In this document: piece by piece, positions 1 to 9,118 of the stretch
Layout: each line of letters begins with the position of its first letter
Numbering within the stretch: the first letter of the stretch is position 1
DNA from: Bacteroides sp. OF04-15BH
GTDB taxonomy: Bacteria; Bacteroidota; Bacteroidia; Bacteroidales; Bacteroidaceae
Assembly (NCBI RefSeq): GCF_003477995.1
Contig: NZ_QUEM01000010.1
Span: forward strand, 42,688-106,687
Length of the DNA stretch: 64,000 nt
Reading direction: 5' to 3'
Made by a program: the position numbers and the translations under genes
Notes under the pieces: generated by a model
Seen by the model: only the letters and a program-made list of their open reading frames with translations
Told to the model about the DNA's origin: nothing
The model's database searches: none

Positions 1-1
1 G

Positions 2-1390
2 TACTGTCATCTGGACCGTTTTCTGCCCGATGTGGCTCGCGAAGTCTTTGCCCGTCAGTGTGAAAAGGAGTCCGAAACGGTTGATGTGCGCTTTACTCCG
101 GGACAGTTTCCGGTGAAGGCCGGCCAGCATATTGCTTTCAGTGGCAATACGGGAGCCTCTGCCGGTCCGCATCTGCATCTGGAGTTGCACCGCACGTCAG
201 ACGGAGCCTTGCTGAACCCCCTGCCGTATTTCAAACATCTGGTGCGCGATAACATCGCTCCGCGGGTGCATGGCATTCGTATTTATCCCAAACCCGGCGA
301 GGGAGTGGTCAGCGGTTCGCTGAGTCCGGTCTCTTTTGCTCCCGATGCGGCTCCGCGTACGTTCCAGGCTTGGGGAAAGATTGGTTTTGCCTATTGGGCG
401 GACGATTATATGAGCGGCACCAACAACAAATTCGGAGTCTACAAGGTTAGTCTTCGGGTGGATGGTAAGGAAGTTTATGCTTCGCAACTGGATTCTCTGA
501 TGCCCACCGATCATCGGAAAATAAATTCCTGGGGCGACTATGAATGGTATATGAATCGTCGGACCTGGTACCTGAAAGGGTTTGCCGATCCGGGAAATGA
601 CTTGGCTTTGCTTCGGGTAGGCGAGGACCGTGGCTGGGTGACTATCGACAGTGTGCGGACCTATGAGGTGGAGTATCAGCTGACCGATGAATTCGGGAAT
701 ACAACCACGACCCGTTTCCGCATTCAGGGCACTCCCTACGAAAGTTTGCTGGCTGAGGCGGCCCAAAAAGAGGCCGCCAAACGGGCCGAACCTTATTTTC
801 TGGAGTGGAACCGGCCGAATGTAGTGCAGATGCCGGGCATGGAGCTGCGTATCCCTTCGGGTCTGCTTTTTCACGATGTGGTGCTGACTCCTTCCGTAAA
901 ATCAACTCCCGACAAACTGTCCCATAAGTATCATTTGAATGACGGTCCTCTGCCGTTGCGGGCTAATGTGACTCTGATGCTGGCCCTTTCACAGCCGGTG
1001 GCACATCCGGAGAAGTGTTATATCGAGAGCAGCAAGGGCTATGTGGGAGGAACCTGTCAGGACGGTTGGGTATCGGCTTCGGTGCGCAATCTGGATGAAG
1101 ACTATGCCATCGCGCAGGATACAACGCCTCCGGTGGTCCGTTCATTAGGGTTGGTAGGCGGCAAACAGAACCGTCGCTACCGTTTGTCTTGCCGGGACAG
1201 TCAGTCGGGCATCCGCTCGCTGAAAGGATATGTCGACGGCAAGTTCGTACTCTTTACCGGGAAGGAGGTACGCACGTGCGACTTGCCGAAAAACGGACTT
1301 CGTGTGGAAAACCGCCAGCGCACACTGGTTGTGGTGGCCGAGGACCGTTGCGGTAATGTGACACGCGACACGCTTCGTTTTACATATTAA
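2..1390 (+). CDS. M23-family metallopeptidase, 5' end outside window
   Basis: The reading frame is open to the first bases of the window, so the gene begins upstream; a GTG at 32 is only an internal codon. The visible part starts inside the LytM/M23 domain: a Y-C-H-L-D stretch just before residue 1 of the GTG frame, then the zinc-ligand motif GPHLHLELH near residues 46-54. M23 enzymes cut peptidoglycan cross-links in the periplasm. About 390 residues follow the catalytic domain, rich in beta-strand-like segments, and may be a substrate or partner-binding region. It is followed by 131 bases holding the promoter of the next gene. The family call is good; the substrate and any signal peptide cannot be seen. 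Confidence 0.85.
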   Translation, partial: YCHLDRFLPDVAREVFARQCEKESETVDVRFTPGQFPVKAGQHIAFSGNTGASAGPHLHLELHRTSDGALLNPLPYFKHLVRDNIAPRVHGIRIYPKPGEGVVSGSLSPVSFAPDAAPRTFQAWGKIGFAYWADDYMSGTNNKFGVYKVSLRVDGKEVYASQLDSLMPTDHRKINSWGDYEWYMNRRTWYLKGFADPGNDLALLRVGEDRGWVTIDSVRTYEVEYQLTDEFGNTTTTRFRIQGTPYESLLAEAAQKEAAKRAEPYFLEWNRPNVVQMPGMELRIPSGLLFHDVVLTPSVKSTPDKLSHKYHLNDGPLPLRANVTLMLALSQPVAHPEKCYIESSKGYVGGTCQDGWVSASVRNLDEDYAIAQDTTPPVVRSLGLVGGKQNRRYRLSCRDSQSGIRSLKGYVDGKFVLFTGKEVRTCDLPKNGLRVENRQRTLVVVAEDRCGNVTRDTLRFTY

Positions 1391-1434
1391 TGAAGAAAAT
1401 GTTTAATAACCAAAAAGTCACGGATTTAGTTTCC

Positions 1435-1472
1435 TATCTGTTAGGAATTCCAACAGATAATGACTAATTTTG
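1435..1472 (+). promoter_or_regulatory. Dyad operator plus -7 box upstream of the phospho-sugar mutase gene
   Basis: A perfect 8-bp inverted repeat (TATCTGTT at 1435-1442, AACAGATA at 1452-1459) flanks a spacer that itself contains the palindrome GGAATTCC. Five bases later comes TAATTTTG (1465-1472), a match to the Bacteroides -7 box TAnnTTTG. No clear -33 TTG is present; the dyad occupies that place, which suggests an operator or activator site. The start codon is 50 bases downstream. Confidence 0.5.
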
Positions 1473-1521
1473 CTTATTGAAAGGAATAAAAAACAATTCA
1501 GTAATACAAAAAAAATAGAAA

Positions 1522-3279
1522 ATGGACAACGAATTGATCAAGTCATGCGAGGCTAAGGCACAAACTTGGCTCGCTTCATCGGTTTATGACGCTGAAACAC
1601 AGGCTGAAGTTCAGAAAATGCTCGACAACGAGGACAAAACAGAACTGATCGAAGGATTCTACAAGAATCTTGAATTCGGAACCGGTGGTTTGCGCGGTAT
1701 TATGGGAGTTGGTACCAACCGCATGAACATCTATACCGTAGGTGCTGCCACTCAGGGTTTGTCAAACTACCTGAACAAGGCCTTCAAGGATAAAGAGCAG
1801 ATTTCTGTGGTTGTCGGTCACGACTGCCGTAACAACAGCCGTTTGTTTGCAGAGGTTTCTGCCAATATTTTTGCGGCTAACGGTATCAAGGTATATCTTT
1901 TCGATGATATGCGTCCTACTCCGGAGATGTCATTTGCCATCCGTCATCTGGGCTGCCAGAGCGGTATCATCCTGACAGCTTCACACAATCCGAAGGAATA
2001 CAACGGTTACAAGGCTTACTGGGATGACGGTGCTCAGGTGTTGGCTCCGCATGACAAGGGTATTATCGACGAGGTAAATCAGGTAAGTGCTGAGGACATC
2101 AAGGGCTTGAGCAAGACATTGGATGCCAGCAACCCGCTGATTGAGATTATCGGTAAGGAAATCGACGATATCTATTTGCAGAAGATTCATACCATCTGCA
2201 TTGATCCGGAAGTGATTGCCCGTCAGAAGGATCTGAAGATTGTGTACACTCCGATTCACGGAACTGGTATGATGCTGATTCCTCAGTCATTGAAACTGTG
2301 GGGCTTTGAGAACGTGCACACTGTACCCGAACAGATGATTAAGGACGGTAACTTCCCGACTGTCGTTTCTCCAAATCCTGAGAATGCAGAGGCACTGACT
2401 ATGGCGATTAATCTGGCCAAGAGCATCGACGCAGATATCGTGATGGCTTCTGACCCGGATGCAGACCGCGTGGGAATGGCTTGCAAGAACAGCGACGGAG
2501 AATGGGTTCTGATCAACGGAAACCAGACTTGTATGATTTTCTTGTACTACATCATCAAGAACCGTATCGCTACCGGCAAGATGAAGGGCAATGAGTTTGT
2601 CGTAAAGACCATTGTGACTACCGAGCTGATTAAGGCTATTGCCGATAAGAATCATGTTGAAATGCTGGATTGCTACACCGGATTCAAGTGGATTGCCCGT
2701 GAAATCCGTTTGCGCGAAGGCGAAAAACAGTATATTGGTGGTGGTGAGGAGTCTTACGGCTTCCTGGCACAGGATTTCGTTCGCGATAAAGATGCGGTTT
2801 CTGCATGTTCTCTGTTGGCTGAGATCTGCGCTTGGGCTAAAGACCAGGGTAAGACTCTGTTCGACGTGTTGATGGATATCTATCTGGAGTATGGTTATAC
2901 TCTGAACCACACCATCAATGTGGTAAAACCGGGTAAGAGCGGTGCCGATGAAATTAAGGCTATGATGCAGAACTTCCGTGAGAACGGTCCGAAGGAACTG
3001 GCCGGTTCTAAGGTGATTCTGACAAAGGACTACCAGACTTTGAAGGCTACAGATGCAGACGGTAATGTAACCGACATTAACCAGCCGGAACCATCTAACG
3101 TATTGCAGTGGTACACTGAAGATGGCAGCAAGGTGAGCGTGCGTCCTTCAGGTACAGAGCCTAAGATCAAGTTCTATATGGAGATTGCCGAAAAGATGGG
3201 TTGCGCTAAGTGCTATGAGAAAGCAACTGCTGCTGCCATGGAGAAGGTTGAGGCGATCAAGAGCGATCTGAATCTGTAA
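1522..3279 (+). CDS. Phospho-sugar mutase (phosphoglucomutase/phosphomannomutase, PgcA-like)
   Basis: 585-residue alpha-D-phosphohexomutase that interconverts hexose 1- and 6-phosphates in the cytoplasm and feeds glycogen and cell-envelope sugar synthesis. Visible motifs in family order are the phosphoserine loop TASHNPKEYNG (about residue 153), the metal-binding loop DPDADRVG (about 312), the sugar-binding loop GGGEESYGF (about 410) and the phosphate-binding loop RPSGTEPKIKFY near the C-terminus. The length matches the large PgcA-type enzymes (about 580 residues). It appears monocistronic, with its own promoter and a terminator at 3321-3364. Glucose versus mannose preference cannot be told from sequence alone. 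Confidence 0.93.
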   Translation: MDNELIKSCEAKAQTWLASSVYDAETQAEVQKMLDNEDKTELIEGFYKNLEFGTGGLRGIMGVGTNRMNIYTVGAATQGLSNYLNKAFKDKEQISVVVGHDCRNNSRLFAEVSANIFAANGIKVYLFDDMRPTPEMSFAIRHLGCQSGIILTASHNPKEYNGYKAYWDDGAQVLAPHDKGIIDEVNQVSAEDIKGLSKTLDASNPLIEIIGKEIDDIYLQKIHTICIDPEVIARQKDLKIVYTPIHGTGMMLIPQSLKLWGFENVHTVPEQMIKDGNFPTVVSPNPENAEALTMAINLAKSIDADIVMASDPDADRVGMACKNSDGEWVLINGNQTCMIFLYYIIKNRIATGKMKGNEFVVKTIVTTELIKAIADKNHVEMLDCYTGFKWIAREIRLREGEKQYIGGGEESYGFLAQDFVRDKDAVSACSLLAEICAWAKDQGKTLFDVLMDIYLEYGYTLNHTINVVKPGKSGADEIKAMMQNFRENGPKELAGSKVILTKDYQTLKATDADGNVTDINQPEPSNVLQWYTEDGSKVSVRPSGTEPKIKFYMEIAEKMGCAKCYEKATAAAMEKVEAIKSDLNL

Positions 3280-3320
3280 TTTTTGAACAAGTTTTTATAT
3301 ATCGGAATATAAAACATGTG

Positions 3321-3364
3321 TCGCTTCCTCTCTGGCTCTGGCTGGAGCAGGAAGCGATTTTTTA
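3321..3364 (+). terminator. Terminator after the phospho-sugar mutase
   Basis: TCGCTTCC (3321-3328) pairs with GGAAGCGA (3350-3357) and is followed directly by six T residues. Confidence 0.75.
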
Positions 3365-3379
3365 ATATATAAATAAGGT

Positions 3380-4156
3380 ATGGACAAATCCTATTGGTTT
3401 GTTTTTTTTCGGGACAACCTGTTGCTGCTTCCTTCAACAGAGGGACATTATACGGTTCCTTGTCAGGAAGAACCGCCCGTACCGCTGACCGAATGGAACA
3501 CGGTGCGTACTTACACGGAAATGAAAGGCCTGCCTTGCAAGGTGGTACAGGTAGATCATCCGCTTCCTGCAGATTCAAAATATGAGTTTATCGGTTTGCG
3601 GGCATCATACGCCTTGCTCGATGAAGAAGTTTATCTGAAAGCCGGTAAGGGAGCCGAGATTCTCTATTGGGACCGCAATACCAAATTCTGTGGAGTCTGT
3701 GGTGCTCCGATGAAATCGCATACGGTAATCAGTAAGCGGTGTACGGCATGCGGCAAGGAAGTATGGCCTCAGTTGGCTACAGCGATTATCGTATTGGTGC
3801 GACGCGATGATCAGATTCTTCTGGTACATGCCCACAATTTCAAAGGTTCTTTTTACGGTCTTGTTGCCGGTTTTGTTGAGACGGGTGAAACGCTGGAAGA
3901 GTGTGTGGCGCGCGAAGTGTTGGAAGAAACCGGGCTGCATATCCGCAATATCCGTTATTTTGCCAGTCAGCCCTGGCCTTATCCCTGCGGGTTGATGATT
4001 GGTTTTTATGCCGATTATGCTTCGGGCGAGATTACCTTGCAGCGTTCGGAGTTGGCAACGGGAGGGTGGTTCAGTCGTGATCATTTGCCAGAGATACCAC
4101 CTCGTCTGTCTATGGCACGCATGCTGATTGATGCGTGGCTGGAACATCGTATTTAA
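3380..4156 (+). CDS. nudC: NAD(H) pyrophosphatase / NADH-cap decapping Nudix hydrolase
   Basis: 258-residue NudC. It cleaves NAD(H) to NMN(H) and AMP, and removes NAD caps from RNA in characterised homologues. Domain order fits the family: an N-terminal substrate domain, a four-cysteine zinc ribbon (CGVCGAP near 112 and CTACGKE near 127), and then a complete Nudix box (G-x5-E-x7-R-E-V-x-E-E-x-G-L at about 169-191). The NudC signature SQPWPYP follows the box near residue 203. The gene stands alone between two hairpin terminators. Confidence 0.93.
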   Translation: MDKSYWFVFFRDNLLLLPSTEGHYTVPCQEEPPVPLTEWNTVRTYTEMKGLPCKVVQVDHPLPADSKYEFIGLRASYALLDEEVYLKAGKGAEILYWDRNTKFCGVCGAPMKSHTVISKRCTACGKEVWPQLATAIIVLVRRDDQILLVHAHNFKGSFYGLVAGFVETGETLEECVAREVLEETGLHIRNIRYFASQPWPYPCGLMIGFYADYASGEITLQRSELATGGWFSRDHLPEIPPRLSMARMLIDAWLEHRI

Positions 4157-4185
4157 AGGAAATTATCTGTAAAGCAGATTTGAAG

Positions 4186-4238
4186 AACTTTCGGCGGAGC
4201 ATTTTCACCAAAGAGAATGCCCCGCTGAAAGTTTTTTC
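4186..4238 (+). terminator. Terminator after nudC
   Basis: A long, slightly imperfect stem (left arm from 4186, right arm ending at about 4232) with an AACTTTC/GAAAGTT base is followed by a T-rich tract. Confidence 0.75.
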
Positions 4239-4392
4239 TTTTAGGAAGGATTAGGTTGGGACTCTTTAAAGGAATATGTCTGTTTGGGAAAGTGTTGAGA
4301 TTTCCATGAGGAATCCTGAATCTGCTTTCCCGGATTGTCTTGTTGGTCGTCCGTTTTCTCACGAATTATTTTTCTTAGGGGGGTAGTCGGAA

Positions 4393-4531
4393 GTTTCTGG
4401 AAATCCTTGTAGAAACGTTGTTGTTTCTATTTCCGGACACAAAAGCGGACAGTGTGTCCATTTTCGGACACTTTGTTATTTTGTTATTTGCTGTATAATC
4501 AATGAGTTAACGTTTTGGCATGGATTTTGTA
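4393..4531 (+). promoter_or_regulatory. Sigma-54-like promoter with two sets of upstream dyads
   Basis: This lies in the 442-base gap between nudC and the S41 protease gene; bases 4240-4390 hold nothing recognisable. A -24/-12-like element has GG at 4517-4518, ten bases, then GT at 4529-4530 (TTGGCAT...TTGTA), close to the RpoN consensus but with GT in place of GC at -12. Upstream are GGACAC half-sites at 4435-4440, 4447-4452 (GGACAG), 4454-4459 (inverted, GTGTCC) and 4466-4471. A second family (GTTTCT 4393-4398, AGAAAC 4411-4416, GTTTCT 4423-4428) precedes them. Both families include dyads with six-base spacers, as expected for a bound enhancer protein. Function is inferred. Confidence 0.5.
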
Positions 4532-4628
4532 TCTGTAAGGTCAGATTAAATTTTTAAACAGAATATTCATGAACCAGTCTGTGAGTCCGTGTTGACAAAT
4601 GGAGTCGCAGATTATAAAAAGAAACATT

Positions 4629-6341
4629 ATGAAAACAGTCTTGCGTTTGTTAGTTTTGCTTTTTCTGTTTCCAACTTTGATGGTTGCCCAGAAGCAAGTT
4701 CAGGAATCTTCGTTGATTCAGGTTTTTGAGAAACTCCGGAAAACCCGGGGATGTGTCTATGTGGATGTGAAATATACCGGTAGTGATATGCAGAAGTCCG
4801 GCGGCTTTGTCTGGCAACGGGGCGCCGGAAGCGGATGGACAGTGGGGCAGCGCCTGATGCTTGAATCGGTAAAGCCGTCGGAAGTAAAGCGCATCCGTAA
4901 GGTTTTTGAATCCTTCGAACCTTTTCAGTTTGTTAATCTTCAGAAGGAGACGGGGGCTGCCACCTATATGGAGGATTCCAAGACCGTATATATCTACGAG
5001 TATGAAGAGGATGCGCAGAAACTGTATTTCCTGAAAGCTACTACGGATGGTGAAATCAGTGTGCCTATGAGTTGGAAAGAAGTCGCTTATCTGGATGCCA
5101 CCAGAAAGGCAACCGTTTCCTCCAATCCTTTTGCGGCAGCGAAGAGCAGTGAGTTGCGTTTGTTGGGCCTGTCGCGTCTGTGGGCCGGAGTGAAGCAGAA
5201 TTTTGTCTTCATGGAGCGTTTCCGGAAAAATTGGGACAGCATATATGTTGCCACTATTCCGCAGGTGCTGGCTGCATCTGATGATGAAGAGTGTACCCGT
5301 ATCTTTCAGAGAATGATTGCGCAGCTGGGTGACGGACATACCTACGTATGGGGCGTGACACATTATACGGGCCGTATTCCGTTGCAGACTAAATATATTG
5401 ACGGACATGTCTATATTGATGCCGTTCTCTCAAAAGAGCTGGAAGATGAAGGGATTCGTCGAGGAATGGAATTGGTTTCCATCAACGAAGAGCCCGTTTT
5501 GGAGTACGGTGAGCATTATATCCGTCCCTATGTGGCTTCTTCTACCCCGCAATGGACTTTGCATCAGGTATATGAAGGTGATGGACTATTTGTCTGTAAG
5601 AAAGAAGATACCTTACGCTTGGCATTGAGAGATGGTGACCGCCAGTTGCAGGTAAAAGCATGGCCGCACCGGTCTGTCGCGCCCCGTTCTCCGGTTCTGG
5701 AACTGAAAAGCTTGAAGGGAAAGGTGGGATATTTGAAAATCCGCAATTTTATGGATCAGAATTTCAAAAAGAAGTTCGACAATCTGTATCCGGAGATTCT
5801 GAAAACCAAGGCGCTGATTATTGATATTCGGGATAATGGAGGAGGTAATTCCGGCAATGCCGATTATATTCTCCGTCATCTCACGCAGGATACCATCCAA
5901 ACCAATCCGTGGCGCACACCGATGTATATGCCAGCCTTTGCTTCCTGGGGATATCCGTTGCAGTGGTATGCCGCATCCCCCAATCAGCTTACGCCGTTTC
6001 ACGACCGCAAGGTGTATGACAAGCCTGTGATTATTCTGGCAAATGCCGGCACCTTCTCGGCGGCAGAGGATTTCTGTTCTGTATTCAAGGGAATGAAGCG
6101 CGGACTTGTTTTCGGAACACCTACCGGCGGCAGTACCGGAAACGGAGTGCGCATGGAGTTGATTCCCGGAAAAAGTTATGCCAATATCTGCTCCAAACAC
6201 GATACCTGTGTCGACGGAACCGATTTTGTTGGAGTAGGAATCCAACCGGACAAAGAGATTCGGGAATCCTATGCTTCCTATTTCCAGGATAAATACGATG
6301 CTGTTCTTACCCGTGCTCTGGAGGAGATTACTCGCCAATAA
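4629..6341 (+). CDS. S41-family (C-terminal processing type) peptidase, exported
   Basis: 570 residues from the ATG at 4629, chosen because it gives a clean signal peptide (MKTVLRLLVLLFLFPTLMVAQ); an ATG at 4599 would add ten residues ahead of it. After about 240 residues of N-terminal domain comes a region resembling the PDZ/tail-binding part. The S41 core follows: a GYLKIRNFMD strand, the oxyanion loop DIRDNGGGNSGNA, the serine-containing segment NAGTFSAAEDF and the later loop GTPTGGSTGNG. Such proteases act in the periplasm or at the outer membrane. The gene appears monocistronic; its upstream region suggests enhancer-dependent control. The physiological substrate is unknown. Confidence 0.88.
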   Translation: MKTVLRLLVLLFLFPTLMVAQKQVQESSLIQVFEKLRKTRGCVYVDVKYTGSDMQKSGGFVWQRGAGSGWTVGQRLMLESVKPSEVKRIRKVFESFEPFQFVNLQKETGAATYMEDSKTVYIYEYEEDAQKLYFLKATTDGEISVPMSWKEVAYLDATRKATVSSNPFAAAKSSELRLLGLSRLWAGVKQNFVFMERFRKNWDSIYVATIPQVLAASDDEECTRIFQRMIAQLGDGHTYVWGVTHYTGRIPLQTKYIDGHVYIDAVLSKELEDEGIRRGMELVSINEEPVLEYGEHYIRPYVASSTPQWTLHQVYEGDGLFVCKKEDTLRLALRDGDRQLQVKAWPHRSVAPRSPVLELKSLKGKVGYLKIRNFMDQNFKKKFDNLYPEILKTKALIIDIRDNGGGNSGNADYILRHLTQDTIQTNPWRTPMYMPAFASWGYPLQWYAASPNQLTPFHDRKVYDKPVIILANAGTFSAAEDFCSVFKGMKRGLVFGTPTGGSTGNGVRMELIPGKSYANICSKHDTCVDGTDFVGVGIQPDKEIRESYASYFQDKYDAVLTRALEEITRQ

Positions 6342-6413
6342 CCGGTCCGTCTGGCAATCTCTTTTCTGCCGTCCGGTGTAAAGATGGAAGAGATTCGTAT
6401 CTGGCTTTATATG

Positions 6414-6461
6414 AAAAATGCCCCTCGAAAGTATGACTTCACTTTCGAGAGGCATTTTTTT
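6414..6461. terminator. Bidirectional terminator between S41 and acyltransferase genes
   Basis: A near-perfect stem (about 6414-6432 with 6441-6459) carries A residues on its left and T residues on its right, so it can end transcription from both converging genes. Confidence 0.85.
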
Positions 6462-6511
6462 ATGGGTAATTTCCCAATACCTTTATTCCGGTATTGTTTA
6501 TCTTTTTGGAC

Positions 6512-7669
6512 TTATCCCAGTAAGATGCGGGCTTTCTGTCCGATTAAACGATAAACGCCGGCCACAAACAGCCAGGATATTGCGAAGGCCAGGGTCGCAG
6601 CAATCGGAATCTGAATGCAGATGGGGATGTGTAAGGCGCGGGTGAGCAGCACCATCGGTCCCGTCAGGAAATAGTGCACCATGTAGACACCGAAGCCGCA
6701 CTTGGTCAGGTTGGCCAGCAATTTGCACACGGTTGCATTCTTGATGCGCACCCGTTTGAGGAGCATAAATACGGCGATGGTCATCAGCGCTACGTTCGGA
6801 GAACAGTAATAGAAGAACAGCTCCAGCTCTTCAGGAGTGAAAGATGCTCTGGTCGTAATCTCCCGGAATCCCAGATAAGTTACGATAAATCCGGCTGCGA
6901 AGAACAGGATGCCCAGAAGTACGGATTTGCTTGTGCTCCAGGTGACGTGATGACGCAGATAGTGTCCCAACAGCAAATATCCGTTGAAGCCGGCAAAATA
7001 GAACAGCATGTGGAATTCATTCCAGGAGCAGGCTCCCCAGATATAGGGGTTGACAAAGGTGCGCAGATACGGTACAAACAAGGTAACGCCCCACAGCAAC
7101 AGGAAGAAACGCTTTTCTTTCACACTGGCCTTTTCCACCCAAGCCGAGAAGACGGGCAGATAAAGATACAACCCGATGAGCAGATATACATACCACATGT
7201 GTACTGCTACGGTAGAGAAATTCAGAGGAATCTGTGTGATGTAGGTCAGCGACACTTCAAAGGACTGTTTCATGACCTCCTCTCCGGAGTATGGGAAGAA
7301 GTCCAGGATGGTTTGCGGGCCGAAGCCGATGACTCCCATAAACCAGGGGAAAAGGGCATAGATGACCGACCAGATCAGGAAAGGCCAGAACACACGCGAG
7401 ATTCTTTTCTTGTAGAACACGCTGCTGGTTTCCCGGATGGGGAGCAGCAATGCGCCTGTGATCATCACAAAGAGCGGCACGCAGGGGCGAAGCAATGAGC
7501 CATAGATGGCTCCCCAGTTCTTGATTTCCGCAACCATGCTCTGGTCGCTACCGGTGTAGAAGTTGAACGGGTCGGTTGCGTGGCAGCATACCACAGTGAA
7601 CATGGCCACCAGGCGCACGCAGTCCAACCACACGACATGTTTTTTTTCGTTTGCAATCGTTGGATTCAT
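6512..7669 (-). CDS. Acyltransferase 3 family membrane protein
   Basis: 385-residue polytopic protein of the acyltransferase 3 (OafA-like) family, which moves acyl groups onto sugars or other envelope molecules across the inner membrane. The diagnostic N-terminal segment WLDCVRLVAMFTVVCCH carries the family histidine in the first helix, and roughly ten hydrophobic segments follow. The start was set at 7669: the longer frame begins at a TTG at 7699 that lies within the -7 promoter box and so cannot be translated from this promoter. It is monocistronic and converges on the S41 gene across a shared terminator. The acceptor is unknown. Confidence 0.85.
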   Translation of the reverse strand: MNPTIANEKKHVVWLDCVRLVAMFTVVCCHATDPFNFYTGSDQSMVAEIKNWGAIYGSLLRPCVPLFVMITGALLLPIRETSSVFYKKRISRVFWPFLIWSVIYALFPWFMGVIGFGPQTILDFFPYSGEEVMKQSFEVSLTYITQIPLNFSTVAVHMWYVYLLIGLYLYLPVFSAWVEKASVKEKRFFLLLWGVTLFVPYLRTFVNPYIWGACSWNEFHMLFYFAGFNGYLLLGHYLRHHVTWSTSKSVLLGILFFAAGFIVTYLGFREITTRASFTPEELELFFYYCSPNVALMTIAVFMLLKRVRIKNATVCKLLANLTKCGFGVYMVHYFLTGPMVLLTRALHIPICIQIPIAATLAFAISWLFVAGVYRLIGQKARILLG

Positions 7670-7696
7670 GATTTTTTTGTTTTGTAGATTCTGTTT

Positions 7697-7728
7697 CAAA
7701 GGTAACCATAATCTTTGAAAGGCTCAAA
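7697..7728 (-). promoter_or_regulatory. Bacteroides-type promoter for the acyltransferase
   Basis: Read on the minus strand: TTTG (7728-7725), 20 bases, TACCTTTG (7704-7697). It matches the TTTG/TAnnTTTG consensus and excludes the upstream TTG start. Confidence 0.7.
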
Positions 7729-7773
7729 TCATGTTCCATTTAACCTGCCGCCTTCGGTCTTTTTTTAAAATAA

Positions 7774-7805
7774 TAAAAAAACCTCTTCGGATAAAACCGA
7801 AGAGG
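7774..7805 (-). terminator. Terminator of fprA
   Basis: CCTCTTCGG (7782-7790) pairs with CCGAAGAGG (7797-7805). On the minus strand the stem runs into a T7 tract just after fprA ends. Confidence 0.85.
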
Positions 7806-7840
7806 CCGTTTTAAAATAAATACTTATGAAAAAGATTAAA

Positions 7841-9004
7841 TCAGGCCAATATCGCATCAGCCATATTTTCAAGTGCTGGAATATCAGCTTGTTTCATCTT
7901 GCTCTTGATAGTGACTACCGGAGACACGATTTCCATGTTCTTCATGCCTTCGAGCATGCTCAGCATCACCTTACCGGCAGTAGGAGCCCATGAACCGTTT
8001 TCGATGACAGCCACCTTGCGTTTCTGGAATCCCTTGATCTGCAAGTGGTGCAGGAAGTCGTACATCGGTGGGAATACACCTGCATCATAAGATGGGGCAG
8101 CCAGAACCAGTTTGCTCAACTTGAACGCATTCTCCACAGCGGTAGCCATGTCGTCGCGCGACAAGTCTGTAATCATCACCTTTGCGGCACCTTTGTCCAG
8201 CAGAATCTGAGCCATCTTTTCGGCAGCCTCCGCTGTGCCTCCGTGGATGGATGCATAAGCTACCAGCACACCGTCTTCTTCCGGCTCGTATTTGCTCCAT
8301 GTGTCATACAGTCCGATGTAATAGCCCAGATTGTCCTTCAGAACGGGACCGTGCAGCGGGCAGATCATCTGGATGTCCAGTGTAGCAGCCTTCTTCAGGA
8401 GAGTCTGTACCTGCATGCCGTATTTACCGCAGATGTTGAAGTAGTAGCGGCGTGCCTCGTCGGCCCAAGGCTCTTCGTGACAGAGGGCACCGAATTTTCC
8501 GAAACCGTCGGCCGAGAAAAGAACCTTTTCCTTCTGGTCATAGGTTACCATCACTTCAGGCCAGTGTACCATGGGAGCCATGAAGAACTGCAATACATGA
8601 GAACCCAATGAAAGGGTTTCGCCTTCCTTCACGATAATCAGACGGTCGGCAAAGTCCACACCTTCGAAGAATTGTGGCAGCATCTGTGCTGCTTTGGTGC
8701 TGAGCACAATCTTGATTTCCGGATATTTTGTAGCAATATTACCGATATTTGCTGCGTGGTCCGGTTCCATGTGCTGCACGATCAGATAGTCCGGAGTTCT
8801 GCCCTGAAGAGCTTCTTCCAGATTTTCCAGCCACTCATTGGTCTTACGGTTGTCCACCGTATCCATGATTGCGATTTTCTCATCTGTGATGACATAAGAG
8901 TTATATGAAATTCCGTTAGGAACCACATATTGACTTTCAAAAAGGTCAATGTCTGTGTCGTCTGCCCCGATGTATTTGATTTCGGGTGTAATCTCTGTAA
9001 TCAT
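7841..9004 (-). CDS. fprA: Flavodiiron protein (FprA family A-type flavoprotein)
   Basis: 387-residue soluble flavodiiron protein that reduces O2 to water and/or NO to N2O, a typical oxygen or nitrosative stress enzyme of anaerobes. The N-terminal beta-lactamase-like domain carries the di-iron ligand motif HMEPDH (near residue 79), a further histidine in PMVHWPE, an aspartate in SADGFG and a histidine in CPLHGPV. The C-terminal flavodoxin domain begins near residue 250 with an FMN-loop-like YASIHGGTAEAAE. The rubredoxin and NADH partners are not encoded nearby. It has its own promoter and terminator. Confidence 0.94.
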   Translation of the reverse strand: MITEITPEIKYIGADDTDIDLFESQYVVPNGISYNSYVITDEKIAIMDTVDNRKTNEWLENLEEALQGRTPDYLIVQHMEPDHAANIGNIATKYPEIKIVLSTKAAQMLPQFFEGVDFADRLIIVKEGETLSLGSHVLQFFMAPMVHWPEVMVTYDQKEKVLFSADGFGKFGALCHEEPWADEARRYYFNICGKYGMQVQTLLKKAATLDIQMICPLHGPVLKDNLGYYIGLYDTWSKYEPEEDGVLVAYASIHGGTAEAAEKMAQILLDKGAAKVMITDLSRDDMATAVENAFKLSKLVLAAPSYDAGVFPPMYDFLHHLQIKGFQKRKVAVIENGSWAPTAGKVMLSMLEGMKNMEIVSPVVTIKSKMKQADIPALENMADAILA

Positions 9005-9034
9005 ATCTTTAATTTTGTTTTGAATGCGTTTTTA

Positions 9035-9065
9035 CAAAGGTCGTACTTTTTATTGATTTATGCAA
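9035..9065 (-). promoter_or_regulatory. Probable promoter of fprA
   Basis: On the minus strand TTG (9065-9063), 20 bases, GACCTTTG (9042-9035); the -7 box differs from TAnnTTTG at its first base. Confidence 0.5.
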
Positions 9066-9073
9066 GCCGAGGC

Positions 9074-9118
9074 CCAAAAAATGCGCTCGTTTGTCATTCT
9101 GTTTACGAGCGGCGCATT
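9074..9118 (-). terminator. Terminator of the J-protein gene
   Basis: On the minus strand a GC-rich hairpin with one bulge begins inside the last codons (from about 9118) and ends in a T6 tract near 9080-9075. Confidence 0.7.

Noticed and set aside
6674..7498. Long plus-strand open frame of 274 codons
   Set aside because: It is the reverse shadow of the acyltransferase gene, with no start signal or family pattern.
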